Of a DNA stretch of 64,000 nucleotides, positions 40,861-49,388 are shown in pieces. The DNA lies in the NCBI RefSeq assembly GCF_003265345.1, contig NZ_QFWW01000021.1, positions 246,120 to 310,119 of the forward strand, given 5' to 3'. This DNA is from Lentzea terrae. Its GTDB lineage: Bacteria > Actinomycetota > Actinomycetes > Mycobacteriales > Pseudonocardiaceae. The translations under genes and the position numbers were made by a program. The notes beneath the pieces were generated by a model, which was given only the letters and a program-made list of their open reading frames with translations, searched no databases and was not told the DNA's origin. Within the stretch, counting starts at the first letter, position 1, and every line of letters starts with the position of its first letter.

Positions 40861-41298
40861 ATGACCATCAAGAGCATGCACCACGTCGGCATCACCGTCA
40901 CCGACCTCGCGGCCTCCGTCGCGTTCTTCGAGGCGCTCGGCATGGAGCTGGAGGGCAAGGCGCACATGGAGGGCGAGTTCGTCGACGGCGTCATCGGACT
41001 CGACGGCTCCCGCAGCGACATCGCGATGCTGCGCACCCCGGACGACCGGTACCGGATCGAGTTCAGCGAGTTCCAGGCGCCGGACGCGATCGACGGCAGC
41101 TCCGACGGCCCCATCAACGCCCTCGGCCTGCGGCACATCGCGTTCGTCGTGGACGACCTCGACGCCACACTTGCCCGCCTCCGGCCGCACGGCGCCGGGC
41201 TGGTCCGGAACGTCGAGACCTACGAGAACATCCTGAAGACCTGCTACGTCCGTGGTCCCGAGGGAATCCTCATCGAGCTGTGCGAGTACTTCAGCTGA
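40861..41298 (+). CDS. VOC-family protein
   Basis: A 145-residue glyoxalase-fold protein: H-H-V-G-I-T-V-T-D-L-A-A-S-V-A-F-F-E-A-L-G near the start, L-R-H-I-A-F-V-V-D-D-L-D-A-T-L in the second module, and P-E-G-I-L-I-E-L-C-E at the end. His8, the paired His and Glu could bind a metal as in methylmalonyl-CoA epimerase or dioxygenases. It overlaps the convergent AraC gene by 8 bp. Confidence 0.9.
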   Translation: MTIKSMHHVGITVTDLAASVAFFEALGMELEGKAHMEGEFVDGVIGLDGSRSDIAMLRTPDDRYRIEFSEFQAPDAIDGSSDGPINALGLRHIAFVVDDLDATLARLRPHGAGLVRNVETYENILKTCYVRGPEGILIELCEYFS

Positions 41299-42064
41299 GT
41301 GCCCGCGCATAGGCCGTGGGGGAAACACCGACGGTCTGGGTGAAGTCCCGCACCAGGTGGGCTTGGTCGCTGTAACCGAGGTCAGCGGCCAGCCGTGACC
41401 ACTCCACCTCCGACTCGGCGCGTTCCAACGCCTCGTGGATGCGATACCGCAGGATGACCCACTTCGGGCTCACCCCGACGTAGTCCGCGAACAGCCGCTG
41501 CATCGTCCGCACCGACACGCCCTCGGCCCGCGCGAAGCCGGAAACCTTGCGGATCTCCCGGTTCTCGCGGATCCGCTGCACCAGGTCCATCGCGAGCGTC
41601 GCCTGCGGATCAGCCACCGGTTCCATGCCCAGCAGGAACCGGTCGAGCGCGGCCACCCGGTCGTCCTCGTCCTCCACGTCCAGCACCAGCGACGACGAGA
41701 CGTCGGTGAGCAGCACGTGCCGCCCGGTCCACTCCGACACGGGCTCGCCGCGGAACGGCCGGAACCCGCCGGGCCGGAACTGCACGCCCGCAACGCGAAT
41801 CTGCCCGTGCAGCACCCGGCTGAACAACCCGAGCCCCACCCCGGCGATCTCCGGGTGCGCGTACCCGTGTTCGAAGACGATGTTCACGGACGGATGCGGC
41901 ACGACGTGCGAGGTGTAGGGCTCGTCCAACTGGCCGTCGATCAGCCAGTAATGCTCCAGGTACGGCTGCAACTCCGCGCACGGCAGCCGCCGCCGGAACC
42001 GCACGCGGGCGAACAGCTCGCGCGCGTCCACGATCCCCCGAGTGTCCCGCCGCGGCCCTGGCAC
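41291..42064 (-). CDS. AraC-family regulator
   Basis: A 257-residue regulator. An N-terminal ligand domain (DUF6597-like, with L-Q-P-Y-L-E-H-Y-W-L-I-D and V-P-H-P-S-V-N-I-V-F-E) is followed by an AraC DNA-binding domain with S-V-R-T-M-Q-R-L-F-A-D-Y-V-G-V-S-P-K-W and L-A-A-D-L-G-Y-S-D-Q-A-H-L-V-R-D-F. The GTG at 42064 is preferred over an ATG further up, which would overlap the divergent gene's start. It probably regulates the divergent TIGR03086 gene. Confidence 0.9.
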   Translation of the reverse strand: MPGPRRDTRGIVDARELFARVRFRRRLPCAELQPYLEHYWLIDGQLDEPYTSHVVPHPSVNIVFEHGYAHPEIAGVGLGLFSRVLHGQIRVAGVQFRPGGFRPFRGEPVSEWTGRHVLLTDVSSSLVLDVEDEDDRVAALDRFLLGMEPVADPQATLAMDLVQRIRENREIRKVSGFARAEGVSVRTMQRLFADYVGVSPKWVILRYRIHEALERAESEVEWSRLAADLGYSDQAHLVRDFTQTVGVSPTAYARALS

Positions 42065-42131
42065 AGCGGCAATCCTAGGTTGGCGCGTTTCTTCAAGAAC
42101 GCCGAACCACGCGGCCCATAGCGTCACGTTC

Positions 42132-42683
42132 ATGAAGCTCAGCGTTCTGCTCGACCGAGCCCGCGACCACGCGTTGCCCGTCATCGCGAACATCAGCGAC
42201 GACGACCTGACCAAGCCCACCCCGTGCGCCGACTACGACGTCCGCGCCCTGCTCGACCACCTGCTGCACGTCGTCGTGGAGTTCCAGAAGCTCGCGGCCA
42301 AGCAGGACGCGGACTTCAGCCACACACCGTCCTATCCGGACTGGCGCGCCCAATACCCGGCCGAGACCGCGAAACTGGTCGAGGCGTGGAGCCGGCCCGG
42401 CGCCGACGAGGGCATCGCGGGCCAGATGAACCTGCCGTCCACCGTGGTGGGGTCGATGGCGTTGCTCGACCTGACCGTGCACGTGTGGGACCTCGCGCGG
42501 GCGACCGGCCAGAGCTACTCCGCCGACCCCGAGGTGCTCGACGCGCTCGACGCGTTCGTCGAGCAGATGGGACCGATGGCGCAGCAGGAGAAGGTGTTCG
42601 GCCCGCCCGTCGACGTGCCGACCGCCGACGCCCTGGAGGCGCTGCTCGCCAGGACCGGCCGCCACCCGCACTGGAGTGCTTGA
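42132..42683 (+). CDS. TIGR03086-family (DinB/mycothiol-like) protein
   Basis: A 183-residue protein of the mycothiol-dependent maleylpyruvate isomerase-like fold: L-T-K-P-T-P-C-A-D-Y-D-V-R-A-L-L-D-H-L-L-H near 30-50 and L-T-V-H-V-W-D-L-A-R-A-T-G-Q near 115. The paired His and Asp suggest a metal-binding DinB-type site. Relatives are linked to mycothiol or detoxification. It is divergent from AraC, and 9 bp before the racemase gene. Confidence 0.9.
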   Translation: MKLSVLLDRARDHALPVIANISDDDLTKPTPCADYDVRALLDHLLHVVVEFQKLAAKQDADFSHTPSYPDWRAQYPAETAKLVEAWSRPGADEGIAGQMNLPSTVVGSMALLDLTVHVWDLARATGQSYSADPEVLDALDAFVEQMGPMAQQEKVFGPPVDVPTADALEALLARTGRHPHWSA

Positions 42684-42692
42684 CTGGAGCCC

Positions 42693-43379
42693 ATGCTGAC
42701 CATCGGGATGCTCGGCGGGATGAGCTGGGAGAGCAGCGCGGAGTACTACCGCCTCGCGAACGTGCTGGTGCGCGAACGCCTCGGCGGCCTGCACTCGGCG
42801 AAGGTGCTGCTGCACTCCGTGGACTTCGCCGAGATCGAACGCATGCAGGTCGAGGGCCGCTGGGAGGACGCGGGCAAGGCGCTCGCGGCGGCGGCCGCGG
42901 AGGTGCAGGCCGGCGGCGCGGACTTCCTGTTGCTGTGCACCAACACCATGCACAAGGTGTTCGACCAGGTGCAGGCCGCCGTCGACATCCCGATGATCCA
43001 CCTCGGCGACACGACGGCTCAGGCCATCAAGAACGCGGGGCTGACCACGGTCGGGTTGCTCGGCACCGGGTTCACCATGGACCAGCCGTTCTACCGCGAA
43101 CGGCTGGAGTCACACGGGCTGCGCGTCCTGCTGCCTTCTCCTGAAGATCGCGCGACTGTGCACCGGATCATCTACGACGAGCTGTGCGTGGGCATCGTCC
43201 GCGAGGAGTCCCGGCGGGCCTACCAGGACGTGATCGCGCGGTTCGACGGCGCGGAGGGGATCATCCTCGGCTGCACGGAGATCGAGCTGCTGATCACCCA
43301 GGCTGACGTGCCGCTGCCGGTGTTCCCGACGACCCGCCTGCACGTCGAGGCGGCCGTTGAACGGGCGGTTCGCCCTTGA
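42693..43379 (+). CDS. aspartate/glutamate racemase family protein
   Basis: A 228-residue racemase with the two catalytic Cys: C82 in L-C-T-N-T-M-H and C194 in G-C-T-E-I-E-L. The N-terminus I-G-M-L-G-G-M-S-W-E-S-S-A-E-Y-Y matches the YgeA/aspartate-racemase group, which acts on aspartate, glutamate or hydantoins. It probably forms an operon with the preceding gene. Confidence 0.94.
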   Translation: MLTIGMLGGMSWESSAEYYRLANVLVRERLGGLHSAKVLLHSVDFAEIERMQVEGRWEDAGKALAAAAAEVQAGGADFLLLCTNTMHKVFDQVQAAVDIPMIHLGDTTAQAIKNAGLTTVGLLGTGFTMDQPFYRERLESHGLRVLLPSPEDRATVHRIIYDELCVGIVREESRRAYQDVIARFDGAEGIILGCTEIELLITQADVPLPVFPTTRLHVEAAVERAVRP

Positions 43380-43397
43380 CACCCCGATAGTGGGTGG

Positions 43398-43904
43398 GTG
43401 GAGAACGAGCGGTTCGCGTGGTCCGGCCGCGACTGGCGGATGCCGGTCTGGCTCTGGCTCGGCCTGGTGACGATGTTCGTCAGCGTGCTGCACATCGTCA
43501 TCGACTTCGGCGTCGGTTTGTTCGACCTGCGCGGAACGCTGAGTCTGACCGAGGCGACCACCCTCGTCGGCGTCGCACTCATCCAGATCTGGTGGGCGGT
43601 GTCCTTCATGGCGGGAGCCCAGGGCCACGGCAGCGGTGTCGCCAGCGCCGGGATCCTCGGCGCCGGCTGGGCGGCGCTGACCAACGGCTTCCCGATCGTC
43701 TACTGCCCGCCCGTGTGTGCGGAAGCGCGGCCGCTGACCGACATCGGCCACCTCGGCAGCATCGTGTTCGGAATCCTGCTCGCGCTCGTCGCCATCTGGA
43801 CGTTGTGGCGCGCTCGGGTGCGACCGCACTGGTTCATGCCGGCCGTTGCGACAGCCCTGGTGATCGGGACTGTCGTGTCGCTGGCGAACACCCCGATCAC
43901 GTGA
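43398..43904 (+). CDS. hypothetical membrane protein
   Basis: A 168-residue protein with four predicted transmembrane helices and a short loop Y-C-P-P-V-C that could bind metal or form a disulfide. No family is recognised. GTG start, 18 bp after the racemase gene. Codon use is normal. Confidence 0.7.
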   Translation: MENERFAWSGRDWRMPVWLWLGLVTMFVSVLHIVIDFGVGLFDLRGTLSLTEATTLVGVALIQIWWAVSFMAGAQGHGSGVASAGILGAGWAALTNGFPIVYCPPVCAEARPLTDIGHLGSIVFGILLALVAIWTLWRARVRPHWFMPAVATALVIGTVVSLANTPIT

Positions 43905-44017
43905 GCGGCCAATTCTGTGAATCTGTGATGTGATCCACGCCGCAACGCGAACACCCTGCGAAGGGTCTTAGTCACTGAGGGCTAGTACGCCTCCACAGTG
44001 AACCAGGGGAGTTCGCG

Positions 44018-47000
44018 TTGAAAAGATCACATCTCGCCGCAGGACTGACGGCTGTCGTGGTTGCCGCCACGGCAGCCGTTCCTGTTTCAGCAGCACCAGC
44101 GGCACCGCAGGAACAACAGGTGCGTGCCGACGGGCTGACCACCAAGGTCACGCTCGTCACCGGTGACGAGGTCGTCGTCACCAACGGCAAGGTCCAGGTC
44201 CGCGGCGCCAAGGGCAGGGAGCACGTCGGGTTCCGGTCGTACACGGACCCGCGCGGCGACCTGCACGTCGTGCCCGCGGACGCCCAGGCCCGGCTCAACT
44301 CCGGTGAGCTGGACGAGCGGCTGTTCGACGTCTCGCTGCTCGCCAGGTCCGGCTACGACGACGCGTCCAGCAAGACCATTCCGCTGATCGTGCAGGGGCA
44401 GGGGATCAGCGCGGCGAACGCCGAGTCGTTGCCGAGCATCAACGCACACGCCGTGCAGGTCGAGAAGAACGCCGGGTTCTGGTCCGGGGCTCGCGCGGCG
44501 GGCACCGGCAAGATCTGGCTCGACGGCGTGGTCACCGCGTCGCTGGACCGCAGCGCCGCGCAGGTCGGCGCGCCCCAGGCGTGGGAGAGGGGCTTCACCG
44601 GCAAGGACGTCACGGTCGCGATCCTCGACACGGGCGTCGACGAGACGCACCCGGACCTCGCGGGTGCGGTCGTCGAGTCGAAGAACTTCAGCGACAGCGA
44701 CTCCACCGACGACCGCCTCGGCCACGGTACGCACGTCGCCTCGACGGTCACCGGTGACGGCAAGTACAAGGGCATCGCGCCCGACGCGAAGCTCGTCAAC
44801 GGCAAGGTGCTCGGCGACCACGGCGGCGGCCGCGAGAGCGACATCATCGCCGGCATGGAGTGGGCCGCCACCAAGGCCAAGATCATCAACATGAGCCTCG
44901 GCAGCTCGTGGCCCGACGAGGGCACCGACCCGATGTCGCAGGCGCTCAACCGGATCACGGCGCAGACCGGCGCGTTGTTCGTCGTCGCCGCCGGCAACTC
45001 CGGTGGCCCGATCGGTTCGCCCGCCGCCGCCGACGCAGCCCTCACCGTCGGCGCCGTCGACCGCGACGACAAGCTCGCCGAGTTCTCCTCGCGCGGCCCG
45101 CGCTGGACGAACAACGCGGTCAAGCCCGACATCACCGCGCCGGGCGTCGACATCGTGGCGGCCAAGGCCAAGAACGGCCAGATCGGCACGCCCGTGGGTG
45201 ACGGGCACGTGTCGTTGTCCGGCACGTCGATGGCCACGCCGCACGTGGCCGGTGCGGCCGCGATCCTCGCCGCGCAGCACCCGGCGTGGAAGGCGGAGGA
45301 CATCAAGGCGGCGCTGATGAACACCGCCAAGCCCAACCCGTCGTTGAGCATCTACGAGCAGGGGGCCGGCCGTCTCGACGTGGGCCGCGCCGCGTCCGCT
45401 CCGGTGACGACGTCGGCCGGCAGCTTCTCGATGGGCACCGCGTTGTGGCCGCACGACGACGACAAGCCCATCACGCAGAAGCTGACCTACCGCAACTCCG
45501 GTTCGTCCGACGTGACTCTTGACCTGAGCGTGGCCGAGGTGAAGCCCGCTGCTGCTGGGCTCTTCAGCGTGTCGCCGGCGAAGCTGACGATCCCCGCGGG
45601 CGGTTCCGCGGACGCCGTGGTCACCGCCGACACCCGCGCCGCCGTGCCGGACGCGATCTACGGCGCCGTGGTGCTGTCGTCCGACGGCGTCCGGGTGCCG
45701 ATCGGCGTGGAGAAGGAAGTCGAGAGCTACAACGTGAAGCTCTCGTTCGTCGACCAGAACGGCCAGCCGGCGCCGAGCTACACCTACCGGTTCGTCAGCA
45801 TCGACCAGCCGAAGGCGTACTTCCGCACCGACCCGGCCACGACGCTCGTCCAGCGCCTGCCCAAGGGCGAGTACTTCTTCGACTCGTCGGTCTACACGCC
45901 CAACGCCGATCCGATGAAGCGCGGCCACACCATGGCGGCGATCGAGCCGGCGTTCAGCGTCACGGCCGACACCGACCTCGTGATCGACGGCCGCCAGGGC
46001 AACAAGCCGGGCATCACGGTCGACCAGAAGGAGGCCGCGCCGGCCGCGTCCGAGCTGGCCTTCGCGATGGAGACCAACTGGGGTCTCACCGGCACGACCT
46101 GGATCCTGCGCGACTTCGAGAGCATCTCGGTGCGCCCGTCCAAGTCGTCCTGGCCGAAGTTCACCTTCCACGCGCAGAGCGTCCTGGCCCGCCCGGACGG
46201 CACCGGCAACTTCGAGGGCAGCCCGTACCAGTACCACGTGCGGATCGCCGAGAAGACCCGCGTGCCGGCCAACGTCCAGCGCACGGTGTCCGACCGCGAG
46301 CTCGCGCAGGTCAACTCCGTCACGCACCTCCGCGTGCCGGGCTCGATCGGCCAGCGTGACAGCGGCGCTTCCGGCCCGCTGCCGTTGCGGCTCAAGGAGT
46401 TCTACACGCCCGACGTCGACTGGCCCGGCTCGCTCACCGAGTTCGCGAAGCTCGGCGAGTACCCCGGCCACGGCTACCAGTACTCGGCCGCACCGCGCGT
46501 GTTCAAGCTCGGCCGCCCCGTGACCGAGCACTGGAACAGCGCCGTCTACGGCCCCGGCGCGCCTCATGACCCGCGCTACGTGCGGTTCGCGGGCCGCGTC
46601 GGCAACCTGCTGCGCATGGACATGCCGATCTTCGGCGCCCAGGGCATGTTCGGCGGCAGCGAGCACACCGGCAAGACCGTGGTTTCGTCGGACGGCAAGG
46701 TGCTCTACGAGGGCAACTACGCGGGTTCGGCGTACGTCCCGAACGTGCCGGCGGAGAAGAAGCGCTACCAGGCACACGTCGAGGCGACCCGCGCCGGCCA
46801 GTCGTCGCAGATCACCGCCGACTGGCAGTTCACGTCCGAGTTCGTCCCGGGCGAGGACTACAAGCCGGTGCCGCTCCTCGCGGTCCGGTTCACCCCGCAG
46901 CTCGACGACCACAACCGGGCCGGCCGCGTGGTCACCGTGCCGATCACGGTGGAGCGCAACGGAACCGGTGTCGTGACCGACATCAAGGCGCCGGCCGTGC

Positions 47001-47179
47001 AGGTGTCGTTCGACGAGGGCAAGACGTGGAAGCCGGTGCCGTTGCGCAAGACGCGCGGCGGGTGGCAGGTCACGTTGGTGCACCCGCACGGGGCCAAGAA
47101 CGTGTCGTTCAAGGCTCGGGCGGCGGATGCGGGTGGTGAGGTTCAGCAGACCATCATCCGTGCGTACGACCTGAAGTGA
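44018..47179 (+). CDS. secreted subtilisin-like serine protease (S8)
   Basis: A 1053-residue exported protease. A Sec signal peptide (cleavage near A-A-P-A, about 26-30) and a propeptide of about 150 residues precede the catalytic domain with Asp204 (I-L-D-T-G-V-D-E-T-H-P-D-L), His236 (G-H-G-T-H-V-A) and Ser404 (G-T-S-M-A-T-P-H-V-A-G-A-A). A long C-terminal region of about 600 residues with beta domains follows, without an LPXTG motif or other anchor. The TTG start is chosen because AGGGGAG lies 6 bp before it. Monocistronic, ended by a strong hairpin. Confidence 0.94.
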   Translation: MKRSHLAAGLTAVVVAATAAVPVSAAPAAPQEQQVRADGLTTKVTLVTGDEVVVTNGKVQVRGAKGREHVGFRSYTDPRGDLHVVPADAQARLNSGELDERLFDVSLLARSGYDDASSKTIPLIVQGQGISAANAESLPSINAHAVQVEKNAGFWSGARAAGTGKIWLDGVVTASLDRSAAQVGAPQAWERGFTGKDVTVAILDTGVDETHPDLAGAVVESKNFSDSDSTDDRLGHGTHVASTVTGDGKYKGIAPDAKLVNGKVLGDHGGGRESDIIAGMEWAATKAKIINMSLGSSWPDEGTDPMSQALNRITAQTGALFVVAAGNSGGPIGSPAAADAALTVGAVDRDDKLAEFSSRGPRWTNNAVKPDITAPGVDIVAAKAKNGQIGTPVGDGHVSLSGTSMATPHVAGAAAILAAQHPAWKAEDIKAALMNTAKPNPSLSIYEQGAGRLDVGRAASAPVTTSAGSFSMGTALWPHDDDKPITQKLTYRNSGSSDVTLDLSVAEVKPAAAGLFSVSPAKLTIPAGGSADAVVTADTRAAVPDAIYGAVVLSSDGVRVPIGVEKEVESYNVKLSFVDQNGQPAPSYTYRFVSIDQPKAYFRTDPATTLVQRLPKGEYFFDSSVYTPNADPMKRGHTMAAIEPAFSVTADTDLVIDGRQGNKPGITVDQKEAAPAASELAFAMETNWGLTGTTWILRDFESISVRPSKSSWPKFTFHAQSVLARPDGTGNFEGSPYQYHVRIAEKTRVPANVQRTVSDRELAQVNSVTHLRVPGSIGQRDSGASGPLPLRLKEFYTPDVDWPGSLTEFAKLGEYPGHGYQYSAAPRVFKLGRPVTEHWNSAVYGPGAPHDPRYVRFAGRVGNLLRMDMPIFGAQGMFGGSEHTGKTVVSSDGKVLYEGNYAGSAYVPNVPAEKKRYQAHVEATRAGQSSQITADWQFTSEFVPGEDYKPVPLLAVRFTPQLDDHNRAGRVVTVPITVERNGTGVVTDIKAPAVQVSFDEGKTWKPVPLRKTRGGWQVTLVHPHGAKNVSFKARAADAGGEVQQTIIRAYDLK

Positions 47180-47185
47180 TGCGTG

Positions 47186-47215
47186 GTGAGGGGCCGGGTT
47201 CTGCCGGCCCCTCAC
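47186..47215. terminator. bidirectional hairpin terminator
   Basis: GTGAGGGGCCGG and CCGGCCCCTCAC form a perfect 12-bp stem with a 6-base loop, 7 bp after the protease stop and 2 bp from the stop of the convergent YCII gene. It serves both. Confidence 0.85.
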
Positions 47216-47217
47216 TG

Positions 47218-47640
47218 CTACTTCTTGTACGGCGCGAAGGTCTCCGGGTCCTCGGTAGGCGGCCCCATGATCGGGTGCACCTCGATCGGCGCGTTCAGGA
47301 TCTTCCCGCCGGGCCCGGGACACGCCGACGCCCGCCGCGCGATCTCCACCACGCGTTCGTGGCTGTCCACGTCGACCACCCAATACCCGGCGATGACCTC
47401 CTTGGACTCCGCGAACGGCCCGTCGACCACGATCGGCTTGCCGTCGTCGCCACCGCGCACCACGAACGCGCGCGCCGGGCCGCTCAGGCCCTCGGCCTGC
47501 AGCAGCTCACCGTTGGCCTCCAGCTCGGCGTTCAGCGCGCCCATGTAGTCGACCATGCGGTGCAGGTCCTCGTCCGACCACGCGGCGACGCCCTCCCAGT
47601 CCTCCTGGTTGCCGCCGAAGGTCACCAGCATGTACTTCAC
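47218..47640 (-). CDS. YCII/DGPF-family protein
   Basis: A 140-residue YCII-related protein: K-Y-M-L-V-T-F-G-G-N at the start, L-N-A-E-L-E-A-N-G-E-L-L, V-V-D-G-P-F-A-E-S-K-E-V-I-A-G-Y-W-V-V-D-V-D and I-E-V-H-P-I-M. It has the DGPF motif that the miniature relative at 35734 lacks. DGPF proteins usually neighbour ECF42 genes; none is adjacent here. The start overlaps the VOC stop (GTGA). Confidence 0.92.
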   Translation of the reverse strand: MKYMLVTFGGNQEDWEGVAAWSDEDLHRMVDYMGALNAELEANGELLQAEGLSGPARAFVVRGGDDGKPIVVDGPFAESKEVIAGYWVVDVDSHERVVEIARRASACPGPGGKILNAPIEVHPIMGPPTEDPETFAPYKK

Positions 47641-48038
47641 TTCTTCCACTCCCCACCAGTTGCGCGGGCCTTGATCTCCTGCACGGCCCAGCTGTTGCCG
47701 TCCGGGTCGTCGAAGAAGATGAACGACCCGCCGTCCATTTCGTTCATGCGCACGATCTCGCCCACCTCGACGCCGCGCTCGATCAGTTGGGCGCGGGCCT
47801 TTTCGAGGTCCGACACCACCAGCTGCACGCCCTTCAACGTGCCGGGCTCGCCCTTCACGATGCCCTTGCCCAGCACGATCGAACAGCCGGAGCCGGGCGG
47901 GGTGAGCTGCATGATGCGGGTGTCCTCGTTGAAGGTCGTGTCGTGGTCGACCTTGAAGCCGAGCTGCTCCTCGTAGAAGCGCTTGGACCGGTCCAGGTCC
48001 GATACCGGCACGACGATGACTTCCAGGGTCCAGTCCAT
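47637..48038 (-). CDS. VOC/glyoxalase-family protein
   Basis: A 133-residue protein with the VOC pattern: V-I-V-V-P-V-S-D-L-D-R-S-K-R-F-Y-E-E-Q-L-G-F near 6-28, then V-Q-L-V-V-S-D-L-E-K-A-R-A-Q-L and F-F-D-D-P-D-G-N-S-W-A-V-Q-E. It is the usual companion of DGPF genes, translationally coupled to the next gene. Confidence 0.92.
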   Translation of the reverse strand: MDWTLEVIVVPVSDLDRSKRFYEEQLGFKVDHDTTFNEDTRIMQLTPPGSGCSIVLGKGIVKGEPGTLKGVQLVVSDLEKARAQLIERGVEVGEIVRMNEMDGGSFIFFDDPDGNSWAVQEIKARATGGEWKK

Positions 48039-48088
48039 GGCCCGTACTCCTTCTCGACGAACTGCCTTGCACGGAGCCGTCGAAGTGC

Positions 48089-48670
48089 TCAGAAGTTTTT
48101 CGACACGGGGTCCCGGCCCACATACCCGAGCAGCCGGTCCTGCAGCGGCGCGTCGTCGGGCACCGGGACTTCGGCGCCGTAGACCTCGATGCCGGGACCG
48201 AACGCGCCGGGCGTGCGGAAGCGTTCCATCAGGTCAGGCGGCACGGACTGCGCGGTCGCCCAGAGCCGTTCCACGTCGGCCGCGGGGATGGTCTCGTCCT
48301 GGCCGGTGGCGCGAGCGAGGTCCCAGCCGTGCAGCACGAGGTCGTCGCTCACCACCTGGTCGATGTGGTCTTCCAACGTCATGGGGCCACCGGGCGTTGA
48401 GACCTCAGCTTTTGCGCGCTCCGAACCCAGGGCTTCCTCGACCTGGCGACGTGCCTCGCGGAAGTCGGCGAGCACGTCGTCGGTGCGTGGGATCGCAACG
48501 CCGAGCATCACGCCGTGCATGTCGATGACGTGGTCCACCACCCCACGCGCGGTCCACTTGGCGCACGGCGACGGGTTGTCCCACTGGTCCGCACGCACCG
48601 CGGCGACTTTCGCCTCGAACGCCGCAGCACGCGCCCGATACCTCGCCAAAATCGATGTTTCGGGGATCAT
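48089..48670 (-). CDS. TIGR03086-family protein
   Basis: A 193-residue relative of the protein at 42132: W-D-N-P-S-P-C-A-K-W-T-A-R-G-V-V-D-H-V-I-D-M-H near 30-52 and V-L-H-G-W-D-L-A-R-A-T-G-Q near 115. Mycothiol/maleylpyruvate-isomerase-like metal-binding fold, substrate unknown. It is followed by the VOC and DGPF genes on the same strand and preceded, with a 4-bp gap, by the RraA-like gene. Confidence 0.9.
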   Translation of the reverse strand: MIPETSILARYRARAAAFEAKVAAVRADQWDNPSPCAKWTARGVVDHVIDMHGVMLGVAIPRTDDVLADFREARRQVEEALGSERAKAEVSTPGGPMTLEDHIDQVVSDDLVLHGWDLARATGQDETIPAADVERLWATAQSVPPDLMERFRTPGAFGPGIEVYGAEVPVPDDAPLQDRLLGYVGRDPVSKNF

Positions 48671-48674
48671 GGCC

Positions 48675-49331
48675 TCACTCCTCGACGGCGCCGCCGATCT
48701 TGCGCAGATGCTCGCGGAACGTCAGCCCGCTCGCCAGGTATTCGCTGAACCTGAGCTGACTGCGCAGGGACTCACCCTGCCTGACCCGCTCGGCCTGCGC
48801 GCGTTCAACGTCGCGAATCCCCGCCGCCTTCTCCAGCACCGCCTCCACAGACGCAGCAGGCACGAACAGCACGCCGTCGTCGTCGCCGAACACGACGTCG
48901 TCGGACGTGACGGTCCACTGGCCGACCTCCGCCGTCGAGAGAGCCTCGGGCGCACGGTCGCGCAGCGACAACGGACCGGTCGGGTTGGTGCCGAGGCTGA
49001 ACACCGGCAGCCCGATCGCGCGGATGTCCTGGGTGTCGCGGTGCAGGCCCCAGATCACGACCCCGGCCAGCCCGGCGGCCTGCGCTTCGAGCACGATCAG
49101 GTCGCCCACGCAGGACTCGTCGGTGCGGCCGTCGTTGTCCACGACCAGCACATCGCCGGGCTGGGATCGTTCGAGGGCTTCGAGGAAGATGTCGACGCTG
49201 CCCGCGTGCCGGGCGGGCAGGACGCGGCCGGAGGTCCTGGTGCCGGGCACGACCGGAGTCAGGGTGGCCGTGCGGACCGGGATGCCGAGCCGGATGCACG
49301 CGTCGGCCAGGTGAGCGGTGGTGAGGTCCAT
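48675..49331 (-). CDS. RraA-like / HMG-aldolase family protein
   Basis: A 218-residue RraA-like protein: T-T-A-H-L-A-D-A-C-I-R-L-G near the start, G-D-V-L-V-V-D-N-D-G near 60, G-L-A-G-V-V-I-W-G-L-H-R-D-T near 90 and V-V-F-G-D-D-D-G-V-L-F-V-P near 150. In E. coli RraA inhibits RNase E; most actinobacterial relatives are 4-hydroxy-4-methyl-2-oxoglutarate aldolases. The R-D and D pattern for metal and pyruvate binding fits the aldolase. ATG at 49331. Confidence 0.9.
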   Translation of the reverse strand: MDLTTAHLADACIRLGIPVRTATLTPVVPGTRTSGRVLPARHAGSVDIFLEALERSQPGDVLVVDNDGRTDESCVGDLIVLEAQAAGLAGVVIWGLHRDTQDIRAIGLPVFSLGTNPTGPLSLRDRAPEALSTAEVGQWTVTSDDVVFGDDDGVLFVPAASVEAVLEKAAGIRDVERAQAERVRQGESLRSQLRFSEYLASGLTFREHLRKIGGAVEE

Positions 49332-49388
49332 GCCGCACAGTCTTACGCCGACATGGCTCGACTCGGCCCGCAACACCCCCGCCGAGCT

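Noticed and set aside
44087..47383. 1098-codon minus-strand frame antisense to the subtilase
   Set aside because: Shadow frame; the subtilase has signal peptide, catalytic triad and terminator.
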